DNA from: an uncultured Marinococcus sp.
GTDB lineage: Bacteria; Bacillota; Bacilli; Bacillales; Marinococcaceae
DNA: 64,000 nt
Direction: 5' to 3'
NCBI RefSeq assembly: GCF_947493875.1
Contig: NZ_CANLSU010000002.1
Coordinates: 124,001 to 188,000, forward strand
Positions 51,294 through 59,957 of the stretch are shown here, in pieces; the first letter of the stretch is position 1, and each line of letters begins with the position of its first letter. The position numbers and the translations under genes are program-made. The notes beneath the pieces are model-generated. The model made no database searches and had not been told where the DNA came from. It saw only the letters and a program-made list of their open reading frames with translations.

Positions 51294-51980
51294 ATGAAAG
51301 AGCCGCAGCTGATACGTATGAAATGGAGAGACGCATTATTTGCACATTGGGAAAAAAATCCCGTCGAAGTGGCCCGCAGCCTGCCGGATCATATGGATGT
51401 AGATACGTTTCAGGGAAAAGCGTATGTAGGCGTGGTTTCATTTTCGATGCATGATATCCGTCCTTTTTTTCTCCCGGGAGGGACAGGGCTGAACTTCCCG
51501 GAACTAAATCTGCGCACGTATGTACGTGTGGACGGGGTGCCGGGCATTTACTTTTATAATTTGGATGCTTCTTCTCCGCTTGGCGTCTGGATCGCGCGAC
51601 GGAATTTTTCTATTCCGTATTACCAGGCACGCTTTTCGATCCGCCGTCATCAAAGCTGGACGTACTGGAATCACCACCGGAGATCCGGGAACGTACGCTT
51701 TCGCGCAAAATACCGGGCGACTGGAGAACAGCTGCCGGCTGCTGCCGGCTCGCTCGAGAACTGGCTTGCTGAAAGATACCGTTTTTATACAGCGAAAGAC
51801 GGACAGATTTGGTACGGGGACGTCGTACACGAGCCGTGGGAGCTGTACCGCGGTGAGTATAAAGAGGAAGAAAACGGGCTCCTCACAGCCGGCGGATTCA
51901 GGCAGTCAGACGGCCGTCCCGATCATGTTATGGTCAGCCCCGGCGTGAGTGTGGGTGCTGCGAGACTGCGAAAAAAATAA
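51294..51980 (+). CDS. YqjF-family (DUF2071) protein
   Basis: A 228-residue soluble protein of the DUF2071 family. RMKWRDALFAHWE, the VDTFQGKAYVGVVSFSMHDIRP segment and LNLRTYVRVDGVPGIYFYNLDAS followed by IARRNFSIPYY are the family pattern. Members may bind a small ligand in a beta-barrel; YqjF has been linked to dinitrotoluene metabolites as a sensor in Bacillus reporter studies. ATG 51294 follows AAGGAG. Single gene with a downstream stem-loop. Confidence 0.8.
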   Translation: MKEPQLIRMKWRDALFAHWEKNPVEVARSLPDHMDVDTFQGKAYVGVVSFSMHDIRPFFLPGGTGLNFPELNLRTYVRVDGVPGIYFYNLDASSPLGVWIARRNFSIPYYQARFSIRRHQSWTYWNHHRRSGNVRFRAKYRATGEQLPAAAGSLENWLAERYRFYTAKDGQIWYGDVVHEPWELYRGEYKEEENGLLTAGGFRQSDGRPDHVMVSPGVSVGAARLRKK

Positions 51981-52013
51981 GCCTCTGCTGCCGAATACGG
52001 AGCAGAGGCTTAA
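51980..52013. terminator. stem-loop between YqjF-type and SDR genes
   Basis: AAGCCTCTGCT/AGCAGAGGCTT is an 11-bp perfect stem. T runs are weak on both sides. Confidence 0.6.
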
Positions 52014-52027
52014 ATACGTTCATGATT

Positions 52028-52768
52028 TTATGGCTGGTCCACCGGACGAACAACAATTTCATTGACGTCCACGTGAGCCGGCTGAGTAAGTGCATAGTAT
52101 ACTGCTTCTGCAATATCTTCTGAATTCAGCTGCTGCACGTTCAGTACCGAATCGAACTGTTCCATTACTTCTTTATCCGTAATGGTTTCAGTAAGCTCTG
52201 TATTAACCACTCCTGGAGAGATGGCAGTCGTACGGATGTTAGTCTGGGCTACTTCCTGTTCTAAGCCCATCATAATTGCCTTCACGGCAAACTTCGTACC
52301 ACTGTATACGGAGCTGCCAGGGAAGATTTGGTGGGCAGCCACAGAGGATGTGGAAATAATATGGCCGTCGTTGTTTTCAATCATGTGTGGAAGGATGGCG
52401 TTAATGCCGTAAAGAACACCTTTGATGTTTACATCGACCATCTGGTCCCACTCATCGACCTTCTGGTTTTTCAATAAAGACAGCGGCATTAAGCCGGCGT
52501 TGTTAAAGAGGCCGTATACTTTGCCGAAGTGATTTACTGCTTCGCGTCCGAGTTCTTCCATCTGTTCACGGGAAGTAACGTCGGTTTCCTTGACGATGAT
52601 TTCACCAGGCTGATCGGAAAGCTCTTCTTTAATTTCGTTCAGGCGCTCGAGGCGGCGGGCAGCAAGTGCTACATTGGCGCCGTTTTCGACGAGTTTTTTA
52701 GCAGTTGCTCTACCGATGCCGCTGCTTGCTCCTGTAATAATAAATGTTTTACCTTGAAGTTCTGTCAT
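52028..52768 (-). CDS. SDR-family oxidoreductase, paralog of the 36.8-kb SDR
   Basis: A 246-residue classical SDR with TGASSGIGRATAKKL, NNAGLMPLSLLKN, the catalytic Ser in STSSVAAH and YSGTKFAV. It shares long identical blocks with the protein at 36840-37580 (LMPLSLLxN, NEIVVRPxxQ) and has the same length, so the two arose by duplication. Basic residues after the second strand (ARRLERL) suggest NADPH. The substrate is unknown. GGAGCGATACACGTC precedes ATG 52768. Confidence 0.9.
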   Translation of the reverse strand: MTELQGKTFIITGASSGIGRATAKKLVENGANVALAARRLERLNEIKEELSDQPGEIIVKETDVTSREQMEELGREAVNHFGKVYGLFNNAGLMPLSLLKNQKVDEWDQMVDVNIKGVLYGINAILPHMIENNDGHIISTSSVAAHQIFPGSSVYSGTKFAVKAIMMGLEQEVAQTNIRTTAISPGVVNTELTETITDKEVMEQFDSVLNVQQLNSEDIAEAVYYALTQPAHVDVNEIVVRPVDQP

Positions 52769-52979
52769 GACGTGTATCGCTCCTTTTTCTTATAAGCTAT
52801 TTCTGCCATAACGTTAGTTACTTTAAAATGATAAGTGGCATCGGAATATATGATACCCGCTGTGAGCTGATTCAATCATCCAATTTTTTCTAATGAGAAA
52901 AAATAAAATAAAAGGCGTATGTGACGGGGTCTTCAGAGGATCTGTGAGGCAAATTTTTTTGTTTTTCTGTTTGAAGGCT

Positions 52980-53006
52980 AAAAAACTCCCGGCTCTTCGC
53001 CGGAAG
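52980..53006 (-). terminator. terminator of the minus-strand membrane gene
   Basis: CTTCCGGC/GCCGGGAG stem followed on the minus strand by TTTTTT. Confidence 0.8.
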
Positions 53007-53007
53007 C

Positions 53008-53391
53008 TCAAGACTTCACATGTGGGGGTCTTTTCTTTGGAGTGAAAATAATTTGTACCAAAAGACAGAGGGAAGCGGCCATGATGACCCCTATTTCTAT
53101 GTAATACCAAAACAGTTCACCACTGTTCAGCTGAAACATAGTGACTACACCGATCATCAGCAGGCCGATGCCGACACGGTTCATCCATCTCCAGCGCACA
53201 GCAAAAGCGGCAAACCATTGAATGAATGGAAGGTTAAATACAAGCCAAAGGACAACCGATGCCCCAATGCCAATCAGCCAGTACCCCTGCCCGATAAACA
53301 ACTCAGCAGAAAAACGGGCAATGCTGATAATAGGTATATTCATGGCGGCACCTAAAATAATTCCGAGCAAAAATGTTAGAAAACGCCGCAC
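53008..53391 (-). CDS. small membrane protein, unknown function
   Basis: A 127-residue protein with about four hydrophobic helices. The N-terminal LTFLLGIILGAAMNIPII is followed by LIGIGASVVLWLVFNLPF, a basic turn RWRWMNR, then VGIGLLMIGVVTMF and a final YIEIGVIMAASLCLLVQIIF before a basic tail. An AGGTGAATC lies before the start. A terminator directly follows the stop. No known family. Confidence 0.6.
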   Translation of the reverse strand: MRRFLTFLLGIILGAAMNIPIISIARFSAELFIGQGYWLIGIGASVVLWLVFNLPFIQWFAAFAVRWRWMNRVGIGLLMIGVVTMFQLNSGELFWYYIEIGVIMAASLCLLVQIIFTPKKRPPHVKS

Positions 53392-53506
53392 GTCGATTCA
53401 CCTCGAATGAGTTTCCCGGCCGAAAATATGCCAGGATATTACAAATAATATAACCGCTTATGATACGATGATACATAATCAAAGTGAAGAAAGGAAGGGT
53501 ATTTCG

Positions 53507-53836
53507 ATGGCTTCTATTGAAAATTTTCATGACCTGGATATCAGAGTAGGAAGGATTGTACAAATAAAAGAATTTCCAGAAGCGAAAAAGCCGGCGTATA
53601 AGGCGTGGGTCGACTTTGGAGAAGGGGTGGGAGTAAAGCAGTCCAGTGCTCAAATTACAGATCTATATGAAATAAATGAACTCGAAGGGAAAACAGTGAT
53701 TGGTATTGTGAATCTTCCACCAATGAAAATTGCTTCATTTACTTCAGAATGCTTAATTTTGGGCGTCTATACGGATGAAGGCGTAACTCTTCTGCAAACA
53801 GACCATGAAACGAAGATCGGGGAAAAAATCGGCTGA
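53507..53836 (+). CDS. csaA: tRNA-binding protein CsaA
   Basis: A 109-residue homodimeric EMAP/OB-fold protein. FHDLDIRVGRIVQIKEFPEAKK and the central VGVKQSSAQITDLYE are the CsaA/tRNA-binding signature, and LILGVYTDEGVTLLQ closes the barrel. In Bacillus CsaA binds tRNA and has been described as a secretion-related chaperone in the cytoplasm. The ATG at 53507 follows AGGAAGGG; an earlier in-frame ATG at 53468 is unlikely. A NmrA-type gene starts 12 bases after its stop, so the two are probably one operon. Confidence 0.9.
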   Translation: MASIENFHDLDIRVGRIVQIKEFPEAKKPAYKAWVDFGEGVGVKQSSAQITDLYEINELEGKTVIGIVNLPPMKIASFTSECLILGVYTDEGVTLLQTDHETKIGEKIG

Positions 53837-53848
53837 GAGGGTGAAGAT

Positions 53849-54703
53849 ATGAAGTATGTTATTACGGGAGCCACAGGTCATCTCGGGGAAAAAGTAACGG
53901 AAGAGCTGCTTGAACTTGTCCCAAAGGAACAGGTGGTCCTGGGCGTGCGCGATCCTGAAAAAGCAGCGGTGTTCAGAGAGCAGAACGTGAGCACGGCAAA
54001 AATGGATTATTATTCGTTTGATGAGCAGGTGAGCACCTTTCAGGGAGCAGACGTTGTGCTTTACATCCCGAGCATTACGCATCCGTCCGAACAGCGGATC
54101 AAAGAATTTCAGACTTCTGTCGAAGCAGCGGAGCAGGCTGGAGTAAAGCAGTTTATGTTTATCGGATTCACGGCGGACCATTGGAACAATCCCTTTCATA
54201 TGAGTCCGTTTTTCGGCTATGCAGTGCGTCGTATTGCGATGAGCCCGATGGCTGGAACCATTATCCGCAACGGAGTGTATGCGGATCCGCTGATTTCTTA
54301 TACGGAGGAGCTGGTCCGCACCAAAAGGCTGCCTTATCCGGCAGGGAGAGGGGCTATTTCCTTTATTTCGAGAAGAGATCTGGCCAAGGCAATAGCTGCC
54401 GCAGCCGCAGCGCCCGAAAGACACGGGGGTGTTTACACGCTGACCGGGATACAGGCGTATACGATGGATGAATTGTGTGAACTGCTTTCCAACATTACGG
54501 GAGAACGCATTCGTTATGAACCAATGGGGGTGCAGGAATTTGCCCGCACATACGATGACGGATCCGGCTTTGGCAGCGTGAATGCTTCGCTTTATGAAGC
54601 GGCCTCCATGGGGCTGATGGGAGAGGTTACTTCGGACGTGGAGCGACTTACCGGAAAGCCGCCGGAAATGCTGCGGTCATACCTCGAGCGGCATTTATTA
54701 TAG
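53849..54703 (+). CDS. NmrA/QOR2-type NAD(P)-binding protein
   Basis: A 284-residue atypical SDR. YVITGATGHLGEKVTEEL is the NAD(P) loop; VRDPEKAAVF and YIPSITHPSEQRIKEF with FIGFTADHWNNPFHMS match the NmrA-like and quinone oxidoreductase 2 group. It may reduce quinones or sense NAD(P) redox state. GAGGGTGAAGAT precedes ATG 53849. It follows csaA by 12 bases. A stem-loop terminator follows. Confidence 0.85.
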   Translation: MKYVITGATGHLGEKVTEELLELVPKEQVVLGVRDPEKAAVFREQNVSTAKMDYYSFDEQVSTFQGADVVLYIPSITHPSEQRIKEFQTSVEAAEQAGVKQFMFIGFTADHWNNPFHMSPFFGYAVRRIAMSPMAGTIIRNGVYADPLISYTEELVRTKRLPYPAGRGAISFISRRDLAKAIAAAAAAPERHGGVYTLTGIQAYTMDELCELLSNITGERIRYEPMGVQEFARTYDDGSGFGSVNASLYEAASMGLMGEVTSDVERLTGKPPEMLRSYLERHLL

Positions 54704-54704
54704 A

Positions 54705-54733
54705 AAAAGGACACGCAGGCAGCGTGTCCTTTG
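54705..54733. terminator. bidirectional stem-loop terminator
   Basis: AAAGGACACGC/GCGTGTCCTTT is an 11-bp perfect stem with an AGGCA loop, between convergent genes. Confidence 0.75.
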
Positions 54734-54742
54734 ATCGTTATG

Positions 54743-55552
54743 CTACTCTTTTAGAAAGCGGAGAAGCTCCTGATTGAACTTTTCTTTTTCATCGACAAAT
54801 AGTCCGTGACCGCTGTTTTCGAAAGGAACGACCTTCAGGTCATTGATTCCCTTTTGAAGCTCTCCGGAAAATTCAAACGGGCAGATCTGGTCGTTTTTCC
54901 CGTGAAAGCTTTCGGCCGGAACTGTGATAGAGGAAAGGTCTTCAAAGGAATCTTCATCCCGCAATGCTTCTGCTGAATGGATTGTTGAATAGCTTCCGGC
55001 TTCCATGCCAAGACCATGGAACCATGTCTTAAATACATCAGAAATGTTTTCGCTGCCAAAGAACATGCCGCCGAAGTCTTCAAGCATTTTCGGACGGTCA
55101 GTGTTCAGGTTATCGATAATGCCGTCGACGTCTTTTTTCTCCATGCCGTACGGGAAGTTTTCGCGCTGCGTGAAGCTTGGAGCCGCCGGCGCGAGCAGAA
55201 GTAATTTAGAAACTCCCTGCTGTTTATGGCGGGCCATGTAACGAAGAGCAATCGGGCCTCCCATGGAAAAGCCGGCGAGCACGAAATTCTCCAGTTCCAT
55301 GGCATCAACGACTCCTTTAACGTCGTCTGCCATTTGATTGTAATCATATCCGCTCCATGGCTTGTCGGACTGTCCGTAGCCGCGGAGGTCGATGCCGATA
55401 AACCGGTATCCGTGCTTTGGCAGCTCATTGATCTGATATTCGTACATTTTGTGATTAACCGGCCAGCCGTGGATAAAAACGACCGGCTGCCCTTCACCGA
55501 TATCCTCAACATAGATATGCACATCTTCTTCTACAGCGACATAATGTCCCAT
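54743..55552 (-). CDS. alpha/beta hydrolase (non-heme chloroperoxidase/arylesterase-like)
   Basis: A 269-residue alpha/beta hydrolase. FIHGWPVNHKMYEYQ is the oxyanion turn, GIDLRGYGQSDKPW the next strand, LAGFSMGGPIALRYMA the Ser nucleophile elbow, HGKNDQICP the acid and NSGHGLFVDEKEKF the His. It belongs to the cofactor-free haloperoxidase/esterase group, whose natural role is ester hydrolysis. GAAGGAGG precedes ATG 55552. Single gene; the divergent esterase with a Fur-like box begins 193 bases away. Confidence 0.85.
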   Translation of the reverse strand: MGHYVAVEEDVHIYVEDIGEGQPVVFIHGWPVNHKMYEYQINELPKHGYRFIGIDLRGYGQSDKPWSGYDYNQMADDVKGVVDAMELENFVLAGFSMGGPIALRYMARHKQQGVSKLLLLAPAAPSFTQRENFPYGMEKKDVDGIIDNLNTDRPKMLEDFGGMFFGSENISDVFKTWFHGLGMEAGSYSTIHSAEALRDEDSFEDLSSITVPAESFHGKNDQICPFEFSGELQKGINDLKVVPFENSGHGLFVDEKEKFNQELLRFLKE

Positions 55553-55644
55553 TTAAGCAAATCCTCCTTCACTGGTAAAAAGATAATAATCAAGATAACT
55601 TAAAATACCCTTGTTTCCCGTGTGATAAACTTTGGGCGCTTCAT

Positions 55645-55665
55645 TTGACAATGATAATCTTTTTC
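55645..55665 (+). promoter_or_regulatory. Fur box overlapping a -35 element
   Basis: GACAATGATAATCTTTTTC (55647-55665) matches the 19-bp Fur consensus GATAATGATAATCATTATC at 16 positions. It overlaps a perfect -35 TTGACA (55645-55650); the -10 is not clear. The site lies about 80 bases before the esterase gene. Confidence 0.65.
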
Positions 55666-55745
55666 AATTAATCTGTTGCTAATAAGACAAAAGATGCTAA
55701 TAAAGAAGAACTAATTGGAGGATTGGCTCAAAAAGGGGGCAGGTC

Positions 55746-56486
55746 ATGAGAGGAACAGTCATTTACCATCAGATTATGGACCGCGATGTATATGTATACC
55801 TGCCTCCGGATTACAGCCGGAACAAACAGAAGCGTTATCCTGTTATTTATGTCCAGGACGGGGCCTATTTATTCCGGGATTCGGGCAGTGTGTGGGAAGC
55901 GCTGATGGAATCCGGATATATGCAGCCGGTAGTAATGGTCGGGGTGGAGCCGAAAAGCCGTATTCATGAGTATACGCCGTGGCCGGCAAAAGCGCTTTCT
56001 TTGCACCTTCCGGATTTCAAGGGGCTGGGTACAGAGTACGCATACATCCTGACTAACGGGATACGCCCGTATATTAACGAAAAATACCGGGTAAAAACAG
56101 AAGCTGCCCATACCGGGGTGATTGGTGCTTCACTTGGAGGACTTGTTTCAATTTATATTGCCGATTTGTATCCTCACGTATTTCATAAGATTGGACTGCT
56201 CTCTGCTTCTTTGTGGTATGAAGGGATGGGAGCTTTTATTAATGAGAGACTCTCTCTCACCCTGCGCCACTACGTATATCTGTATGTGGGGGAATGGGAA
56301 GGGAGCGGGCAGCCCCTCATTGAGCCCTACATGGTGCCGAGAACGCAGATGATGTATGCACTGCTCCGAAAGCAGCTTGAAAACCAGGTGGCGCTCCATA
56401 TAAAACCGAAAGCGATGCACGAAAGAAAGTATTTTATTTCCCAGTTTCCTGCAGCCTGCACATGGTTGTTTCCGCCTATGCATTAG
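55746..56486 (+). CDS. YbbA-like esterase (possible siderophore esterase)
   Basis: A 246-residue esterase D-type alpha/beta hydrolase. VYVYLPPDYSRNKQKRYPVI and YVQDGAYLFRDSG begin the fold; the nucleophile elbow is GVIGASLGGLVSIYIA, and a C-terminal AMHERKYF carries the likely His. The family includes enterochelin and bacillibactin esterases and the YbbA protein of the feuABC-ybbA operon, which is similar in length. A good Fur box upstream points to induction under iron limitation. It would release iron from a ferric siderophore in the cytoplasm. No siderophore transporter is adjacent, so the partner must be elsewhere. Confidence 0.75.
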   Translation: MRGTVIYHQIMDRDVYVYLPPDYSRNKQKRYPVIYVQDGAYLFRDSGSVWEALMESGYMQPVVMVGVEPKSRIHEYTPWPAKALSLHLPDFKGLGTEYAYILTNGIRPYINEKYRVKTEAAHTGVIGASLGGLVSIYIADLYPHVFHKIGLLSASLWYEGMGAFINERLSLTLRHYVYLYVGEWEGSGQPLIEPYMVPRTQMMYALLRKQLENQVALHIKPKAMHERKYFISQFPAACTWLFPPMH

Positions 56487-56526
56487 CGGTATAGTAAGAG
56501 AAACGGCACATGTGGAGGAGCTGGAA

Positions 56527-56736
56527 ATGGAAGCAGAGTTTTTCTTTCGATCCATACTTATGCCGGCGGTTGTTATTTTCTGTCTGATCTTTTACTTGAC
56601 GCTTTTCTGGGTGTATCGAAGAGGAAGGCTCAGCCGGAGTAAAAATAAAAACGCCCGGCAGGCAAAAATTATTCGGAACGGGTTTGTGCTGACAGGCTTT
56701 CTTGCTTTTATATGGTTTCTTTCGTTCTATATTTAA
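56527..56736 (+). CDS. small two-helix membrane protein
   Basis: A 69-residue protein with two hydrophobic helices (about 9-29, LMPAVVIFCLIFYLTLFWVY, and 50-69, VLTGFLAFIWFLSFYI) joined by a strongly basic loop RRGRLSRSKNKNARQAK. The ATG at 56527 has GGAGGAG at 6 bases; the GTG at 56512 overlaps that site. It follows the esterase by 40 bases and may be co-transcribed. Function unknown. Confidence 0.6.
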   Translation: MEAEFFFRSILMPAVVIFCLIFYLTLFWVYRRGRLSRSKNKNARQAKIIRNGFVLTGFLAFIWFLSFYI

Positions 56737-56764
56737 TCACCTGCGCTGCTGCGGGTGATTTTTA
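56735..56764 (+). terminator. terminator of the esterase/small membrane unit
   Basis: AATCACC/GGTGATT stem closed by a GC-rich loop, followed by TTTATG. Confidence 0.7.
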
Positions 56765-56806
56765 TGTTATGTCAGCAGACAAAATGAAGCAAAGGGGAGA
56801 AAAACA

Positions 56807-57127
56807 TTGGGAAAAAATATTGATCTCGTATTTGGCGGCTACGAACTGCGTATCACAAAAGTATATCAACTGATTTACCATATCAATGACCTGATGCTTG
56901 CTCTTGTTTTTTTAGTTGGGAGCTTTTTATTTTTCTCAGAGACGACCACCTTTTACGGTACCTGGCTGTTTGTGCTCGGAAGCCTGCAGATGTTTATCCG
57001 TCCGGTAATAGCTTTGGCTCACCAGGTCCATGTGAACAAAGTAAGAAAACAGAGAAAAGAGTATGCCGGGCAGCAGGGCACGCGGGCTGTCCGTGTCCGG
57101 AAAGGGAGCCGGACCTATAAGCTATAG
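56807..57127 (+). CDS. YrhK-domain membrane protein
   Basis: A 106-residue protein of the YrhK family. YELRITKVYQLIYHINDLMLA, then VFLVGSFLFFSETT and WLFVLGSLQMFIRPVIALAH, give two membrane helices, and a basic C-terminal tail (RKQRKEY, VRKGSRTYKL) follows. The role of YrhK is unknown. The TTG start at 56807 is supported by AAGGGGAG at 8 bases. It lies between two envelope-related units without an obvious partner. Confidence 0.8.
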   Translation: MGKNIDLVFGGYELRITKVYQLIYHINDLMLALVFLVGSFLFFSETTTFYGTWLFVLGSLQMFIRPVIALAHQVHVNKVRKQRKEYAGQQGTRAVRVRKGSRTYKL

Positions 57128-57196
57128 CCAGAGAGGGCGTCTGGAACTGACTTATGTTAAAATATGGCTGTAGAAATGGAGAACGGAGGGGAAAAC

Positions 57197-59179
57197 ATGA
57201 AAAAAACGGCTGCAGCTGCGGGCGCCATAATGCTCATTGGAGGGCTGAGTGCCTGCAGTAACCGCGAGAGTGCGGAAGACAAAATGCAGGGATTTACGGA
57301 CGCATGGAACAATCAAAATTTCGAAGAAATGTACGGGTATTTAAGCTCAAATGCGCGCGAACAGATCAATAAGGAAACGTTTATTAACCGGCATGAAACG
57401 ATTTATGAGGATACAAATGCTGAAGAACTGAATATTCAAACCGGTGAGACCGACCAGGAAGCTGAAGGAGAAGAAACAGCGCTTCCTTTCTCTGTGAGCA
57501 TGACAACGAGCGCGGGGGATGTTTCCTTTGAGCAGGAAGCCTCCTGGGTACTTGAAGAGACAGAAGACGGGGAGGAGTGGCAGCTGGACTGGTCGCCTTC
57601 GTACATATTTGAAGAATTGGGATGGGAAGAGACGGTAAATGTCGAACGGACGGAGCCGGTACGCGGGGAAATTCTGGCGGAAGGCGGTGATCCGCTTGCG
57701 ACAAACGTGGAAACGACCAGAGTCAGTCTGGTGCCCGGCAGCATGGGGGAAGAGCAGGATGAGACAATTTCCGCGCTCGCAGACGAACTGGATATGTCAG
57801 AAGAAGATATTACCGGAGCACTCGATCAGGACTGGGTGACAGATGAAAGCGCGGTTCCGGTGAAGACGCTCTCTCCTGACAATCAGGAAGCAGCATCAGA
57901 CGTGGAGGATCTGCCTGGAGTGCAGCTTTCTGACGTTGGAAGCCAGCGGTATTATCCGGAACAGGAAGCCGCAGCTCATTTAACAGGATACATCGGAAGC
58001 ATTTCCGGAGAAGAGCTTGAAGAACGGGGCGGAACGTATACACAGTCATCCCAAATCGGCAAAGCCGGACTTGAATACGTTTATGAAGAGCGCCTTCGAG
58101 GGGAGCCCGGTATGCTTATCTCTACTTCGGAAGACGATGTGATCGCAGAGGAAGAAACGGTCGCCGGAGAGGACGTGCAGACGACCATCGATACCTCCCT
58201 GCAGGAGCGTGCTTATGAGCAGATAGAGGAGGATGTAGGAGCCACAGTAGCGCTGGATCCCCGGAACGGCGATACGCGGGCGCTGGTCAGCGCCCCTTCC
58301 TACAACCCGAACAACTATATTTACGGCTGGCCGGAGGACGAATTGGAGGAGTTTAATGAAAGCGAAAATCGTCCGCGTGCTGCTAAATTTAACAGCACCT
58401 ATGCGCCAGGTTCAACAGTGAAGCCTATCACTGCTTCGGTCGGGCTGAGCAACGAAGCGATTACACCGGATGAGGAAATGACGATCGAAGGCCTTGAGTG
58501 GCAGCCGGACAGCTCCTGGGGCGGTTATTCGGTGACCCGGGTGGATGATGAATTAAGTGAGGTTAATCTGCGCGAGGCGTTGATCACGTCCGATAACATT
58601 TATTTTGCCCGCACAGCGCTTAATACCGGAGCAGAAGATTTCACTGCCGGTCTGGAAGGCTTCGGCTTTAATCAGGAAATTCCGTATGATTTTCCAATAG
58701 GAGAGTCGACGATTGCTTCTGAGGGTCTTGATTCTGAAGTGCTGCTTGCTGATACCGGCTATGGCCAGGGACAGATGCAGATGTCTCCAGTTCATCTGGC
58801 TTCAGCTTTTACGGCCTTCGTAAATGAGGGAGATATGCTGGCTCCGCAGCTTCTCGCTTCTTCTGACCGAAAAGTGTGGGAGGAAAACGTGGTGCCTGAA
58901 AGCGGCATTTCGACGATTCAGGAGGGCCTTGAAGGAGTCGTAGAGGATGACCGCGGCTCTGCCTATGAGCCTGTGAATGAAAGCATTTCAGTTTCAGGCA
59001 AGACCGGCACGGCGGAACTGAAGCAGGCCGGAGAAGAAGAGGGGACGGAAAACGGCTGGTTTGTGGCGTATGATAATGAAGAAGAAGATTTATTGATTGC
59101 GTCGATGATCAAGAACGTCGAAGACCGGGGCGGAAGCAGCTACGTAGTGGAGCAGACCAAGCCATTGTTTGAAGAATAA
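57197..59179 (+). CDS. MecA/PbpC-like class B penicillin-binding lipoprotein
   Basis: A 660-residue lipoprotein transpeptidase that cross-links peptidoglycan outside the membrane. The signal peptide ends in a lipobox LSAC. A MecA_N/NTF2-like domain (about 25-145), a dimerisation domain (about 150-330) and the transpeptidase domain follow. Active-site motifs are STVK (Ser406), SDN (Ser465) and KTG (Lys602). The layout matches PBP3 (PbpC) of Bacillus and PBP2a of Staphylococcus. The ectodomain is very acidic, as in halophiles. The ATG at 57197 follows GGAGGGG; the in-frame ATG 57164 has no site. Intrinsic low beta-lactam affinity is possible but not shown. Confidence 0.9.
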   Translation: MKKTAAAAGAIMLIGGLSACSNRESAEDKMQGFTDAWNNQNFEEMYGYLSSNAREQINKETFINRHETIYEDTNAEELNIQTGETDQEAEGEETALPFSVSMTTSAGDVSFEQEASWVLEETEDGEEWQLDWSPSYIFEELGWEETVNVERTEPVRGEILAEGGDPLATNVETTRVSLVPGSMGEEQDETISALADELDMSEEDITGALDQDWVTDESAVPVKTLSPDNQEAASDVEDLPGVQLSDVGSQRYYPEQEAAAHLTGYIGSISGEELEERGGTYTQSSQIGKAGLEYVYEERLRGEPGMLISTSEDDVIAEEETVAGEDVQTTIDTSLQERAYEQIEEDVGATVALDPRNGDTRALVSAPSYNPNNYIYGWPEDELEEFNESENRPRAAKFNSTYAPGSTVKPITASVGLSNEAITPDEEMTIEGLEWQPDSSWGGYSVTRVDDELSEVNLREALITSDNIYFARTALNTGAEDFTAGLEGFGFNQEIPYDFPIGESTIASEGLDSEVLLADTGYGQGQMQMSPVHLASAFTAFVNEGDMLAPQLLASSDRKVWEENVVPESGISTIQEGLEGVVEDDRGSAYEPVNESISVSGKTGTAELKQAGEEEGTENGWFVAYDNEEEDLLIASMIKNVEDRGGSSYVVEQTKPLFEE

Positions 59180-59300
59180 CCCTTTCACTGAATTGTCATT
59201 GAGGTACAAAGAAAAAATTTAGTTGTTTTCTCATACATCAGACGAATTACGGGTATGGGGAGAAAAGGAATCTTTGTATGTCAGACGAGGGGGTGAAAGA

Positions 59301-59909
59301 ATGACAGGACTGTTTATTGATCCGTTTTTATGGATCACCATTGGCTTGATTTTGATTGTAATAACGTTTTTGTTTTTCTGGTTCCGGCGCAGCTATGACC
59401 CAATAGGGCGAAAAATTCTGGCTGCAGTATTTATGATCTACCTGGCGACAATCGTACGCTTTACGCTGATCCCGGCACCGTATGAAGGGTCGCTCGGGCC
59501 AGGCCTTCAGCTGGGGGAATATTATCAGTTTCTACCGTTCTATACGATTGTAGAGTCGTTTCAGGAAGGTACATGGCTAGGTGTAATAGGAGGGCAGATT
59601 TTACTGTACCTGCTGCTGCCGATATTTTTTGGCATACTGATCAGTGATGACATTCACTTCATCTGGGCCTTTGCCATTGGTACACTTTTATCCTTCTCCA
59701 TACAGCTGATGGAGTTTGGCATTAACTTAATTATTGGCTATCCGACGAGAGTGGCCGACATTGATTCAATTATTTTGAATACGCTCGGCGCGATGATCGG
59801 CTATGCGATCTTTAAGTATTACCGGCGGTCACGGCGCAAGCAGAATAAACCGGTACTGCCGGATGCTATTGCTCCGCGGGACCGTTCAGCAACGGCAGCA
59901 AAATTGTAA
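59301..59909 (+). CDS. VanZ-family membrane protein
   Basis: A 202-residue membrane protein with about five helices. YLATIVRFTLIPAPYEG, QFLPFYTIVESFQEGTWLG and the C-terminal FGINLIIGYPTRVADIDSIILNTLG (given in part) are the VanZ signature. VanZ can lower teicoplanin sensitivity, but most homologs have no known role. ATG 59301 is preferred because AGGGGGTG precedes it; the in-frame ATG at 59223 lacks one. It follows the PBP gene and may belong to the same cell-wall context. Confidence 0.85.
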   Translation: MTGLFIDPFLWITIGLILIVITFLFFWFRRSYDPIGRKILAAVFMIYLATIVRFTLIPAPYEGSLGPGLQLGEYYQFLPFYTIVESFQEGTWLGVIGGQILLYLLLPIFFGILISDDIHFIWAFAIGTLLSFSIQLMEFGINLIIGYPTRVADIDSIILNTLGAMIGYAIFKYYRRSRRKQNKPVLPDAIAPRDRSATAAKL

Positions 59910-59914
59910 ATGAA

Positions 59915-59951
59915 AAGCCGCCATCTTCTTGTGGGAGACGGCGGCTTCTTC
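59915..59951. terminator. stem-loop between VanZ and DoxX-like genes
   Basis: AAGCCGCC and GGCGGCTT pair around a loop that also contains a TCT/AGA inner stem. Weak T tract (CTTCTTCTG). Confidence 0.6.
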
Positions 59952-59957
59952 TGTATG

